DNA of 12,112 nt, taken from positions 1 through 12,112 of the forward strand of contig CAJKSU010000074.1 of the NCBI GenBank assembly GCA_905202605.1, in the 5' to 3' direction. Shown here one piece after another: positions 5,920 through 12,112 of this stretch (its first letter is position 1; each line of letters opens with the position of its first letter). The stretch comes from an uncultured Eubacteriales bacterium. GTDB taxonomy: Bacteria; Bacillota; Clostridia; Oscillospirales; Oscillospiraceae. Below the pieces are notes generated by a model. That model searched no databases and was not told where the DNA came from. It saw only the letters and a list, made by a program, of their open reading frames with translations. The position numbers and the translations under genes were made by a program.

Positions 5920-7632
5920 TTGAAAGTTAAAGCTACGACAGCAATTCTGGAGTGCCTGCTGGAGCAGGGCGTTGATACCATTTTCGGCTATCCCGGCGGC
6001 ACCATTCTTAATATCTATGATGAACTGTATCACTATCAGGGCAAGCTGCGGCATATTCTTACCGCCCACGAGCAGGGCGCGGCCCATGCCGCCGACGGCT
6101 ATGCCCGTTCCACCGGCAAGGTTGGCGTATGCTTCGCCACCTCCGGCCCCGGTGCAACAAACCTGACCACCGGCATTGCAACGGCCTATTATGACTCGTC
6201 TCCGGTGGTGTTTATCACCTGCAACGTCGCGGAGAATCTGCTGGGCAAGGACGCATTTCAGGAGGTGGATATCACCGGAATCGCAATGCCCATTACAAAG
6301 GCTACCTATCTGGTTCGTGATCCGCAGACCATTCCGGATATTATGCGGGAGGCCTTTGCGGTGGCGGCGACGGGACGCCCCGGCCCGGTACTTATTGATT
6401 TCCTGAAAAACGTGACCGCCCCCAATGAGCTCATCGACTATGAGCCAATGGAGCGGAAGGAGCATATCAAGCACGGTCGGCTTCAGGCGCTGACCCGCCG
6501 CATTGGCTGGGATATCCGCACGCCGGAGCCCAGCCATGAGGACGTGGACAAGCTGGCGGAGATGATTGCCAAGGCGGAAAAGCCTCTGCTGATTTGCGGC
6601 GGCGGCGTAGTAAGAGGCCGCGCCCACAAGCAGTTTAAGGAGTTCGCGGAGAAGATCGATTCTCCTGTTGCCATTACCGTCATGGGCGGCGGCGGCTTCC
6701 CCGGCGGCAATCCTCTGACCACCGGTATGATCGGCATGCACGGCACGCAGGCCTCCAACATTGCCTGCGCCAACTGTGACCTGCTCATTGCGGTGGGCTG
6801 CCGGTTCTCTGACCGTGTGGCACTGGATCCGGAGAGCTTTGCCTGTCAGGCCAAGATTGTTCAGATCGACATTGACCGGGCGGAGATCGATAAGAATGTC
6901 AAGACCGACCACCATATCATCGGCGACGCAGGCCGGGTGTTGGAACTGCTGAACGAGCGGGTGGAGCAGAAGCACAATGACCGGTGGAAGGAGTTTGTGT
7001 TCTCCTACGCTACCCGCACCGAGTATCAGGATAAGCCCGGTGAGCTGACCCCACAGCAGGTGCTGGAAACCATCCGCAATCTGGTTCCTCAGGATACCAT
7101 TGTTGCCACGGATGTTGGGCAGCACCAGATGTGGACAATTCAGCATTTTCATTTCGATTATCCCGGTCAGCTTCTGACCTCCGGCGGCTTTGGCACTATG
7201 GGCTTCGGTCTGGGGGCTGCGCTGGGCGCAAAGCTGGGCAACCCCGATAAAACCGTTATCCATATCACCGGTGACGGCTGCTTCCGGATGAACGGGCAGG
7301 AGATGGCAACAGAGAGCCACTATGACATTCCGGTCATCACCTTTGTGTTCGACAACCGGACGCTGGGCATGGTTCGTCAGTGGCAGAACCTGATCTATGA
7401 AAAGCGCTTTTCCCAGACGGATCTGGGCTTTGCACCGGATTTTGTAAAGCTGGCGGAGGCCTATGGACTGAAGGGGGCGCATGTTTCCAATGTTGAAGAA
7501 CTGAAGGCTGCCATTGAGGAAGCAAAGGAGTGGGGCCACGGCTATGTGGTGGACTGCCTGATTGATACCGATGAAATGGTTCGCCCCATGGTCGGTGGCG
7601 GTCAGCCCATCACCAACTTCATGCTGATCTAA
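5920..7632 (+). CDS. ilvB: Acetolactate synthase large subunit 2 (canonical catalytic subunit)
   Basis: 570 residues from TTG 5920. It is the classical biosynthetic AHAS. Motifs are FGYPGG (22-27), catalytic E51 in AHEQGAAHAADGYAR, FQE (113-115), GMHGT (272-276), VGCRF (292-296), GDGCFRMNGQE (451-461) and DNRTLGMVRQWQ (478-489) with substrate-selecting W488. It condenses pyruvate with pyruvate or 2-ketobutyrate, feeding Val/Leu and Ile. About 25 residues around 178-205 (including RRIGWDIRTPEPS) form a linker longer than I expect before the middle domain. I chose TTG because AGGGGG lies 8-12 nt upstream and MKVKATTAILE is a family-like start. The in-frame ATG at 5887 has no ribosome site and would add eleven residues from the intergenic region. 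Confidence 0.93.
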   Translation: MKVKATTAILECLLEQGVDTIFGYPGGTILNIYDELYHYQGKLRHILTAHEQGAAHAADGYARSTGKVGVCFATSGPGATNLTTGIATAYYDSSPVVFITCNVAENLLGKDAFQEVDITGIAMPITKATYLVRDPQTIPDIMREAFAVAATGRPGPVLIDFLKNVTAPNELIDYEPMERKEHIKHGRLQALTRRIGWDIRTPEPSHEDVDKLAEMIAKAEKPLLICGGGVVRGRAHKQFKEFAEKIDSPVAITVMGGGGFPGGNPLTTGMIGMHGTQASNIACANCDLLIAVGCRFSDRVALDPESFACQAKIVQIDIDRAEIDKNVKTDHHIIGDAGRVLELLNERVEQKHNDRWKEFVFSYATRTEYQDKPGELTPQQVLETIRNLVPQDTIVATDVGQHQMWTIQHFHFDYPGQLLTSGGFGTMGFGLGAALGAKLGNPDKTVIHITGDGCFRMNGQEMATESHYDIPVITFVFDNRTLGMVRQWQNLIYEKRFSQTDLGFAPDFVKLAEAYGLKGAHVSNVEELKAAIEEAKEWGHGYVVDCLIDTDEMVRPMVGGGQPITNFMLI

Positions 7633-7644
7633 GGAGGTGCGCCC

Positions 7645-8199
7645 ATGAATACCGAAAAGAAAGCCTATACCCTGTCGGTGCTGGTGGAGGACACCCCAGG
7701 TGTCCTGAGTCAGGTTGCCCGACTGTTTTCCCGGAAGGGCTATAATATTGAGTCCATCTGCTCCGGACCCGGTCTGGAGGAGGGAACCACGAGAATCTCC
7801 GTGGTGACCATTGTGGACAAGGTCACCGTACATCAGATCGCCACACAGCTGAGCAAGCTGCTGCTGGTAATCTCTGTGGACGTGCTGGAGGGCGAGGAGT
7901 CCATTCAGCGGGAGCTGGTGCTCATCAAGGTAAAGGCAGAAACAAGAGACGCGAGAGAAGACATTATTCAGATCACCAATGTGTTCCGCGGAAATATCGT
8001 GGACTTTGGACAATCTACGCTGATCATTGCCGTTGTCGGCGCAGCGGAAAAGATTAAGGCCATCCTGAAGCTTCTGGATGACTACGGAATCTTGGAAACG
8101 GCTCGAACCGGCATGGTTGCCCTTGAAAGAGGACAAAAAACAATATATGACCAGAACAAACTCAAGGAGGAATATAATTATGGCAAAAATGTATTATGA
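7645..8199 (+). CDS. ilvN: Acetolactate synthase small (regulatory) subunit 2
   Basis: 184 residues. The ACT domain starts YTLSVLVEDTPGVLSQVARL (8-27) and continues FSRKGYNIESI. The second half has RELVLIKVKAETRDAREDI and YGILETARTGMVALERG. D16 stands where E. coli IlvH has Val-binding N11, while G19 and N34 match G14 and N29, so valine response may differ from that of the first small subunit. A tail of about 21 residues after ERG exceeds the usual end. It is encoded across the ilvC ribosome site and overlaps ilvC by 20 nt, suggesting coupled translation. ATG 7645 has a perfect AAGGAGGT (7631-7638) just after the ilvB2 stop. Confidence 0.93.
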   Translation: MNTEKKAYTLSVLVEDTPGVLSQVARLFSRKGYNIESICSGPGLEEGTTRISVVTIVDKVTVHQIATQLSKLLLVISVDVLEGEESIQRELVLIKVKAETRDAREDIIQITNVFRGNIVDFGQSTLIIAVVGAAEKIKAILKLLDDYGILETARTGMVALERGQKTIYDQNKLKEEYNYGKNVL

Positions 8200-9208
8200 G
8201 AAGGACTGCGACCTCAGCGTCCTGAACGGTAAGAAAATCGCTGTCATTGGCTACGGCTCTCAGGGTCATGCCCATGCACAGAACCTCAGAGATTCCGGCT
8301 GCGATGTCGTTGTCGGTCTGCGTCACGGCAAGTCCTGGGACAAGGCAACCGAGGACGGCTTCACCGTGATGTCCGTTGCCGACGCCACCAAGGCTGCTGA
8401 CATCATCATGATTCTGGTCAACGACGAGCGTGCCGCTGACATCTACAAGGAGCATATCGGCCCCAACCTGACAGCCGGCAAGGCCATTGCCTTTGCTCAT
8501 GGCTTCAATATCCGTTATAAGCAGATCGTACCTCCCGCAGACGTAGACGTATTCATGGCTGCGCCCAAGGGCCCCGGTCACACCGTTCGCGGCCTGTATG
8601 TCAACGGTAAGGGTGTTCCCTGTCTGGTTGCTGTGGAGCAGGATGCCACTGGCAACTGCCTGCAGATCGCACTGGCTTACATTGCCGGCATCGGCGGTGC
8701 GCGTGCCGGTGTTATGGAGACTACCATGCATGACGAGACGGAGACGGACCTGTTCGGCGAGCAGACCGTTCTGTGCGGCGGCGTAGTCGATCTGATGCAG
8801 TGCGGCTTCGAGACGCTGGTTGAGGCCGGTTATGAGCCTGAGAATGCTTACTTCGAGTGCATCCATGAGATGAAGCTGATCGTTGACCTCATCAACAAGG
8901 GCGGCGTAGCAGCTATGAACTACTCCATCTCCGATACCGCTGAGTTCGGCGAGTATGTTTCCGGCCCCCGTGTGCTGCCTCATGACCTCATTAAGGCCAA
9001 CATGCGTGCAGTTCTGTCCGACATTCAGGACGGCACCTTCGCAAGCAAGTGGATCGCAGAGAACAAGAACGGCCGTTCCTTCTTCAACTCCAAGCGTGAC
9101 CAGCTGGCAAAGCATCCCATGGAGGTCGTGGGCGCTGAGCTGCGGAACAACATGCTCTGGAAGGACGGCGACAACGGCGATAAGGGTCTGGATTCCGCCT
9201 CTAACTAA
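8180..9208 (+). CDS. ilvC: Ketol-acid reductoisomerase, class I (NAD(P)H)
   Basis: 342 residues. It converts 2-acetolactate and 2-aceto-2-hydroxybutyrate to dihydroxyacids by Mg-dependent alkyl migration and reduction. The N-terminal Rossmann domain has GYGSQGHAHAQNLRDSG (24-40). Catalytic and metal residues lie at expected class I positions: H108, K130 (APKGPGH), D190 and E194 (ETDLFGEQ), E226 and E230 (ECIHEMK), S251 (ISDTAEFG). The cofactor loop after the second strand is VGLRHGKSWDKA (45-56), one residue shorter than the common seven-residue loop. R48 and S52 could bind a 2'-phosphate (NADPH), but dual use is possible. ATG 8180 has AAGGAGG (8164-8170) and overlaps ilvN2. The frame is open further upstream, but that part is ilvN2 read in another frame. 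Confidence 0.96.
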   Translation: MAKMYYEKDCDLSVLNGKKIAVIGYGSQGHAHAQNLRDSGCDVVVGLRHGKSWDKATEDGFTVMSVADATKAADIIMILVNDERAADIYKEHIGPNLTAGKAIAFAHGFNIRYKQIVPPADVDVFMAAPKGPGHTVRGLYVNGKGVPCLVAVEQDATGNCLQIALAYIAGIGGARAGVMETTMHDETETDLFGEQTVLCGGVVDLMQCGFETLVEAGYEPENAYFECIHEMKLIVDLINKGGVAAMNYSISDTAEFGEYVSGPRVLPHDLIKANMRAVLSDIQDGTFASKWIAENKNGRSFFNSKRDQLAKHPMEVVGAELRNNMLWKDGDNGDKGLDSASN

Positions 9209-9252
9209 TTTTTGAAGAATTAACCCAATGCCCCTGCGGCATACAGAAATTA

Positions 9253-9284
9253 CAGGGGGTGTTGCACCATTGCAGCACCCCCTG
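9253..9284 (+). other. Strong intergenic hairpin between ilvC and ilvD, no U-run
   Basis: CAGGGGGTGTTGCA (9253-9266) pairs with TGCAGCACCCCCTG (9271-9284) over 14 bp with one G-U pair and a CCAT loop. ATCCATTCCAT follows, so it does not look like an intrinsic terminator. It lies between the ilvC stop (9208) and the ilvD ribosome site (about 9297-9303). It may protect the 3' end of an ilvC mRNA after processing, or reduce read-through into ilvD. Confidence 0.75.
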
Positions 9285-9310
9285 ATCCATTCCATAAAGG
9301 AGTTTGTATT

Positions 9311-10978
9311 ATGAAACTTTCCGCCAACGTTACCCAGGGCGTGGATCGTGCGCCCAACCGGTCGCTGTTTGCGGCGCTGGGTTATACCAAGGAGGAGACG
9401 GACCGCCCGCTGGTAGGCGTGGTCTGCTCCTATAATGAGATCGTTCCCGGTCATATGAATCTGGACAAGATCGCTGAGGCCGTAAAGGCTGGCGTTCGGA
9501 TGGCAGGCGGTACACCCGTTGAGTTCCCTGCCATTGCGGTCTGCGACGGTATTGCCATGGGGCATATCGGCATGAAGTATTCGCTGGTCACCCGTGATCT
9601 GATCTGCGATTCCACCGAGGCTATGGCCATTGCCCATCAGTTTGACGCACTGGTGATGATCCCCAACTGCGATAAAAACGTGCCCGGTCTGCTGATGGCG
9701 GCGGCACGAATCAACGTCCCCACCATCTTTGTCTCCGGCGGCCCCATGCTGGCGGGTCATATGTCCGACGGACGGCGCACCTGTCTCAGCGACATGTTTG
9801 AGGCTGTGGGCGCTTATCATGCCGGTACGCTGGACGAGGACGGCGTGGAGGAATATGTGATGAATGCATGCCCCTCCTGCGGCTCCTGCTCCGGCATGTA
9901 CACCGCCAACTCCATGAACTGTCTTACCGAGGCCATCGGCATGGGCCTCCGGGGCAACGGCACCATTCCTGCTGTGTATTCCGCCCGTCTGCGCCTTGCC
10001 AAGCAGGCCGGTATGCAGGTCATGGAGCTGTACCGGAAGAACATCCGTCCCCGTGACATTATGACCGAGGATGCCTTCAATAACGCTGAGATCGTGGATA
10101 TGGCGCTGGGCTGCTCTACCAACACCATGCTGCATCTGCCAGCCATTGCCCATGAGTGCGGCATCAACATCGACCTTGCCCATGTCAACGAGTTCAACGC
10201 CCGCACCCCCAACCTGTGTCATCTGGCTCCCGCAGGCCCTACCTTTATGGAGGATCTGGAGCGGGCAGGCGGCGTATATGCGGTCATGAAGGAGCTGGCC
10301 GATGCCGGACTCATTAAGACTGATCTGATCACCTGCACCGGCAAGACCGTGGCGGAGAACATCAAGGATGCGGAGAATCTGGATCATGACACCATCCGCC
10401 CCATTGACAATCCCTATCTTGCCACCGGCGGCATTGCCGTTCTGTTCGGCAATCTGGCTCCCGATGGCTGCGTGGTAAAGCAGTCCGCGGTGGCGCCGGA
10501 GATGATGAAGCATTCCGGCCCTGCGCGGGTGTTCAACTCCGAGGAGGAGGCCATTGCCGTGATCTACGCGGGCGGCATCAAGCCCGGCGATGTGGTTGTG
10601 ATCCGGTATGAAGGCCCCAAGGGCGGCCCCGGCATGCGTGAGATGCTGAACCCCACCTCCGCCATCTGCGGCATGGGCCTGGGCGAGAGCGTGGCATTGA
10701 TCACTGACGGTCGGTTCTCCGGTGCAACCCGCGGCGCTGCCATTGGTCATGTGTCCCCGGAGGCCGCTTCCGGCGGCACCATCGGTCTGGTAGAAGAAGG
10801 AGACGTGATCTCCATTGACATCCCGAACCACAAGATCACTCTGGAGGTATCCGAGGACGTTCTGGCAGAGCGCCAGAAGAACCTTGTGATGCCCGAGCCC
10901 AAGGTCAAGACTGGCTATCTTGCCCGCTACGCCAAGATGGTTACCTCTGCGGATAAGGGCGCAGTCCTCAGCTTATAA
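9311..10978 (+). CDS. ilvD: Dihydroxy-acid dehydratase
   Basis: 555 residues, full family length. It dehydrates 2,3-dihydroxy-isovalerate and 2,3-dihydroxy-3-methylvalerate to the keto acids that are aminated to Val and Ile (and lead to Leu). Motifs are VPGHMNLD (45-52), EFPAIAVCDGIAMGH (71-85), IPNCDKNVPG (117-126; Fe-S ligand C120, metal-binding K122), ACPSCGSCSGMYTANSMN (186-203; C193) and GRFSGATRG near the C-terminus. The C120/C193 spacing equals that of C122/C195 in E. coli IlvD. Position 47 is Gly, where [2Fe-2S] dehydratases have a third Cys (PCN), so an oxygen-sensitive [4Fe-4S] enzyme is expected, fitting an anaerobe. ATG 9311 has AAAGGAG about 8 nt upstream. It is the last gene of the operon. 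Confidence 0.96.
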   Translation: MKLSANVTQGVDRAPNRSLFAALGYTKEETDRPLVGVVCSYNEIVPGHMNLDKIAEAVKAGVRMAGGTPVEFPAIAVCDGIAMGHIGMKYSLVTRDLICDSTEAMAIAHQFDALVMIPNCDKNVPGLLMAAARINVPTIFVSGGPMLAGHMSDGRRTCLSDMFEAVGAYHAGTLDEDGVEEYVMNACPSCGSCSGMYTANSMNCLTEAIGMGLRGNGTIPAVYSARLRLAKQAGMQVMELYRKNIRPRDIMTEDAFNNAEIVDMALGCSTNTMLHLPAIAHECGINIDLAHVNEFNARTPNLCHLAPAGPTFMEDLERAGGVYAVMKELADAGLIKTDLITCTGKTVAENIKDAENLDHDTIRPIDNPYLATGGIAVLFGNLAPDGCVVKQSAVAPEMMKHSGPARVFNSEEEAIAVIYAGGIKPGDVVVIRYEGPKGGPGMREMLNPTSAICGMGLGESVALITDGRFSGATRGAAIGHVSPEAASGGTIGLVEEGDVISIDIPNHKITLEVSEDVLAERQKNLVMPEPKVKTGYLARYAKMVTSADKGAVLSL

Positions 10979-10997
10979 CCGCTCCATTTGCAATTTT

Positions 10998-11025
10998 CGC
11001 CGTCCCGATTTCGGGGCGGCGTTTT
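10998..11025 (+). terminator. Intrinsic terminator of the ilv operon
   Basis: CGCCGTCCC (10998-11006) pairs with GGGGCGGCG (11013-11021), with one G-U pair, around GATTTC. TTTT follows, then GTGTC. It lies 19 nt after the ilvD stop. On the minus strand the hairpin is followed by A, not T, so it acts in one direction. Confidence 0.88.
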
Positions 11026-11044
11026 GTGTCTTCACAGATAAGGA

Positions 11045-11073
11045 TTGCCAGAATCGTCAGGATGATGTATAAT
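11045..11073 (+). promoter_or_regulatory. Promoter for the downstream membrane-protein genes
   Basis: TTGCCA (11045-11050) is followed after 17 nt by a perfect TATAAT (11068-11073). The start of transcription would be near 11080, leaving a leader of about 28 nt before the ATG at 11108. It lies directly behind the ilv terminator, so the next genes form a separate unit. Confidence 0.75.
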
Positions 11074-11107
11074 GGTGGAAATCTGAAAAGGTGAGGAGCT
11101 GGAGCGT

Positions 11108-11407
11108 ATGCTGGAACGGCTGTTTCCGCTGATGAGCAATTGGAATAATCTTGAGATGCTCATTGGCTTTGTGCTGGCGCTTGTCCTTGGGCTGTGGATC
11201 GGCTGGGGCTGGGCGTGGAAAAAGATCGGTTTTTTCGGCCTGATCTGCACTGCGCTGTATGCGCTGGGCGTCTGGATCGAGGAAAGCCGGAGTATGTTCT
11301 GGGCTGTGATCGGCATAGGGACGGCGGCGCTGATGCCTGTCCTGATCCTCGGCATGCTGGCGGGCAAGCTCTTATCCGTCGGATGGAATCGTAATTTGAA
11401 CTGTTGA
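11108..11407 (+). CDS. Small three-helix membrane protein of unknown function
   Basis: 99 residues; I do not recognise the family. Three hydrophobic segments are visible: about 17-36 (LIGFVLALVLGLWIGWGWAW), 41-58 (FFGLICTALYALGVWI) and 64-90 (MFWAVIGIGTAALMPVLILG). The short N-terminus (MLERLFPLMSNWNN) is polar and charged, and the C-terminus is GWNRNLNC. Trp/Gly-rich helices suggest a tightly packed membrane protein. ATG 11108 is preceded by GTGAGGAG and a good promoter. The stop overlaps the ribosome site of the next gene 12 nt before its start, so it is probably co-expressed with the GT-C protein and may act in envelope assembly. That role is inferred from position only. Confidence 0.75.
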   Translation: MLERLFPLMSNWNNLEMLIGFVLALVLGLWIGWGWAWKKIGFFGLICTALYALGVWIEESRSMFWAVIGIGTAALMPVLILGMLAGKLLSVGWNRNLNC

Positions 11408-11419
11408 GGTGAACCATAG

Positions 11420-12112
11420 ATGGAATCAAGTCAGAAGAACCTCTGCGTCGGAATTTCGCTGCTGGGAGGCGTGGTCGGCGCGGTGCTGGCGGTCATGCTG
11501 GCAGTGGGGGGATTGAACGCTTCGGGCAGCAGCGTGGTGTATGCTTTTTCTGGCTGCCTGCTGACATGGGCAGCGGCTTCGGCTGCGCTGGTCAAGCGGC
11601 CCATGGTGCGGAAGCGGGGCAATACCCTGACGGCGATGCTGATCCTGTTCTTGGGGCTGTGTCTTCGACTGGCGCTGTTTGACTATCAGTCACCGGACTA
11701 TGTGAGCTTCCTGTCCGTGTGGACGCAGACCATGCGGGGCATGACCGTGCGGGAGGCGCTGACCACGCCGGTGGGGGATTACAACATGCCCTATCTCTAT
11801 CTGATCCTTCTGATTTCCAGACTGCCCTTTTCGGACGTATACTGCATTAAGCTGTTCTCCGTAATGGCGGACGCGGCGGCTGCGCTGGCGGTGGGGTATC
11901 TCACCATGCGTCTTACAAAGCGGGAAGGGGCGGCGCTCTTTACTGTGACGGCAGCGCTGTTCTGCCCGACCACATGGCTGAACAGCGGCTACTGGGGGCA
12001 GTGCGACAGTGTCTATGTGGCGCTGGGGCTTTGGGGGCTGTACGCAGGGCTCCGGGGACGCTCCAAGTCCTGCTGGCTCCTGCTTGCTCTGAGCCTCAGC
12101 GTTAAGCTTCAG
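11420..12112 (+). CDS. GT-C-type membrane glycosyltransferase (mannosyltransferase-like), 3' end beyond the window
   Basis: The first 231 residues of a larger multi-pass protein; the frame is open at the right edge. Hydrophobic helices lie at about 10-32, 38-58, 70-87, 124-134, 148-163, 172-186 and 197-211. The first outside loop has FDYQSPDYVSFLSVWTQTM (87-105), with the Asp (D88 or D93) expected for the metal/catalytic site of GT-C enzymes. WLNSGYWGQCDSVYVALG (186-203) matches the W-x-G-Q-x-D-type motif of bacterial polyprenyl-phosphate-sugar transferases related to PIG-M/DUF2029-like families. It probably transfers a sugar from a lipid carrier to a cell-surface glycan or protein; donor and acceptor are unknown. 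ATG 11420 has GAGGTGA (11406-11412) 7 nt upstream, overlapping the stop of the small membrane protein, so the two are translationally linked. Confidence 0.8.
   Translation, partial: MESSQKNLCVGISLLGGVVGAVLAVMLAVGGLNASGSSVVYAFSGCLLTWAAASAALVKRPMVRKRGNTLTAMLILFLGLCLRLALFDYQSPDYVSFLSVWTQTMRGMTVREALTTPVGDYNMPYLYLILLISRLPFSDVYCIKLFSVMADAAAALAVGYLTMRLTKREGAALFTVTAALFCPTTWLNSGYWGQCDSVYVALGLWGLYAGLRGRSKSCWLLLALSLSVKLQ

Noticed and set aside
5914..8136. Minus-strand open frame of 740 codons across ilvB2 and ilvN2
   Set aside because: It lies wholly antisense to two clear genes, has low-complexity His/Gln/Leu-rich composition with no domain, and comes from GC-rich codon bias on the other strand.
8162..10831. 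Minus-strand open frame of 889 codons across ilvC and ilvD
   Set aside because: It is antisense to ilvC and ilvD with no recognisable motif and no ribosome site; long shadow frames are expected in this codon usage.
1..12112. CRISPR array, tRNA, rRNA, IS element or plasmid origin
   Set aside because: No regularly spaced repeats, cloverleaf-like or rRNA segments, transposase or replication genes were seen on either strand.

Overview
The window looks like a piece of a moderately GC-rich Firmicutes chromosome. A Clostridia/Oscillospiraceae-type gut bacterium is my best guess, from the T-box leader, the strong AGGAGG-type ribosome binding sites and the style of the proteins. Its first ~2.46 kb is AT-rich, phage-derived DNA. 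Nothing in the sequence fixes the species.

Left part (1-2460, minus strand): the distal end of a phage late region. Reading right to left, it holds the C-terminal ~460 residues of a large phage protein, a terminator-like hairpin, a holin, and a zinc amidase endolysin that runs off the left edge. The phage protein is fused in frame to the first ~214 codons of a chromosomal family-4 glycosyltransferase (2461-3102, minus, GTG start). This gives one uninterrupted 677-codon chimeric ORF (1069-3102). The composition changes abruptly at about 2461. This is either the edge of an integrated or decayed prophage or an assembly join.

Centre (3103-10978, plus strand): a complete branched-chain amino acid operon with two acetohydroxyacid synthases (AHAS). 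A consensus promoter (TTGACA-17-TATCAT) feeds a complete T-box riboswitch leader (probable specifier CTC, Leu) ending in an intrinsic terminator. The genes follow in the order ilvB1-ilvN1-ilvB2-ilvN2-ilvC-ilvD. The two large subunits differ in the substrate pocket. The second has the classical LGMVRQWQ segment. The first has LGLVNEIQ, so it lacks the Trp that favours 2-ketobutyrate and may be biased to pyruvate (Val/Leu branch), or be regulatory. The two AHAS pairs, KARI (ilvC) and dihydroxyacid dehydratase (ilvD) together turn pyruvate and 2-ketobutyrate into the 2-keto acid precursors of Val, Leu and Ile. A 184-bp AT-rich gap before ilvB2 holds repeated TTTTTCGnCG-type boxes, also found once upstream of the operon promoter. 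A strong hairpin without a U-run separates ilvC and ilvD. A terminator closes the operon.

Right part (11026-12112, plus): a new promoter (TTGCCA-17-TATAAT) drives a 99-residue three-helix membrane protein of unknown function and the N-terminal 231 residues of a multi-pass GT-C-type glycosyltransferase cut by the window end.

I saw no tRNA, rRNA, CRISPR array, transposase or integrase. The most unusual items are the phage/glycosyltransferase chimera, the tandem and divergent AHAS pairs, and the repeated box family flanking the ilv control regions.
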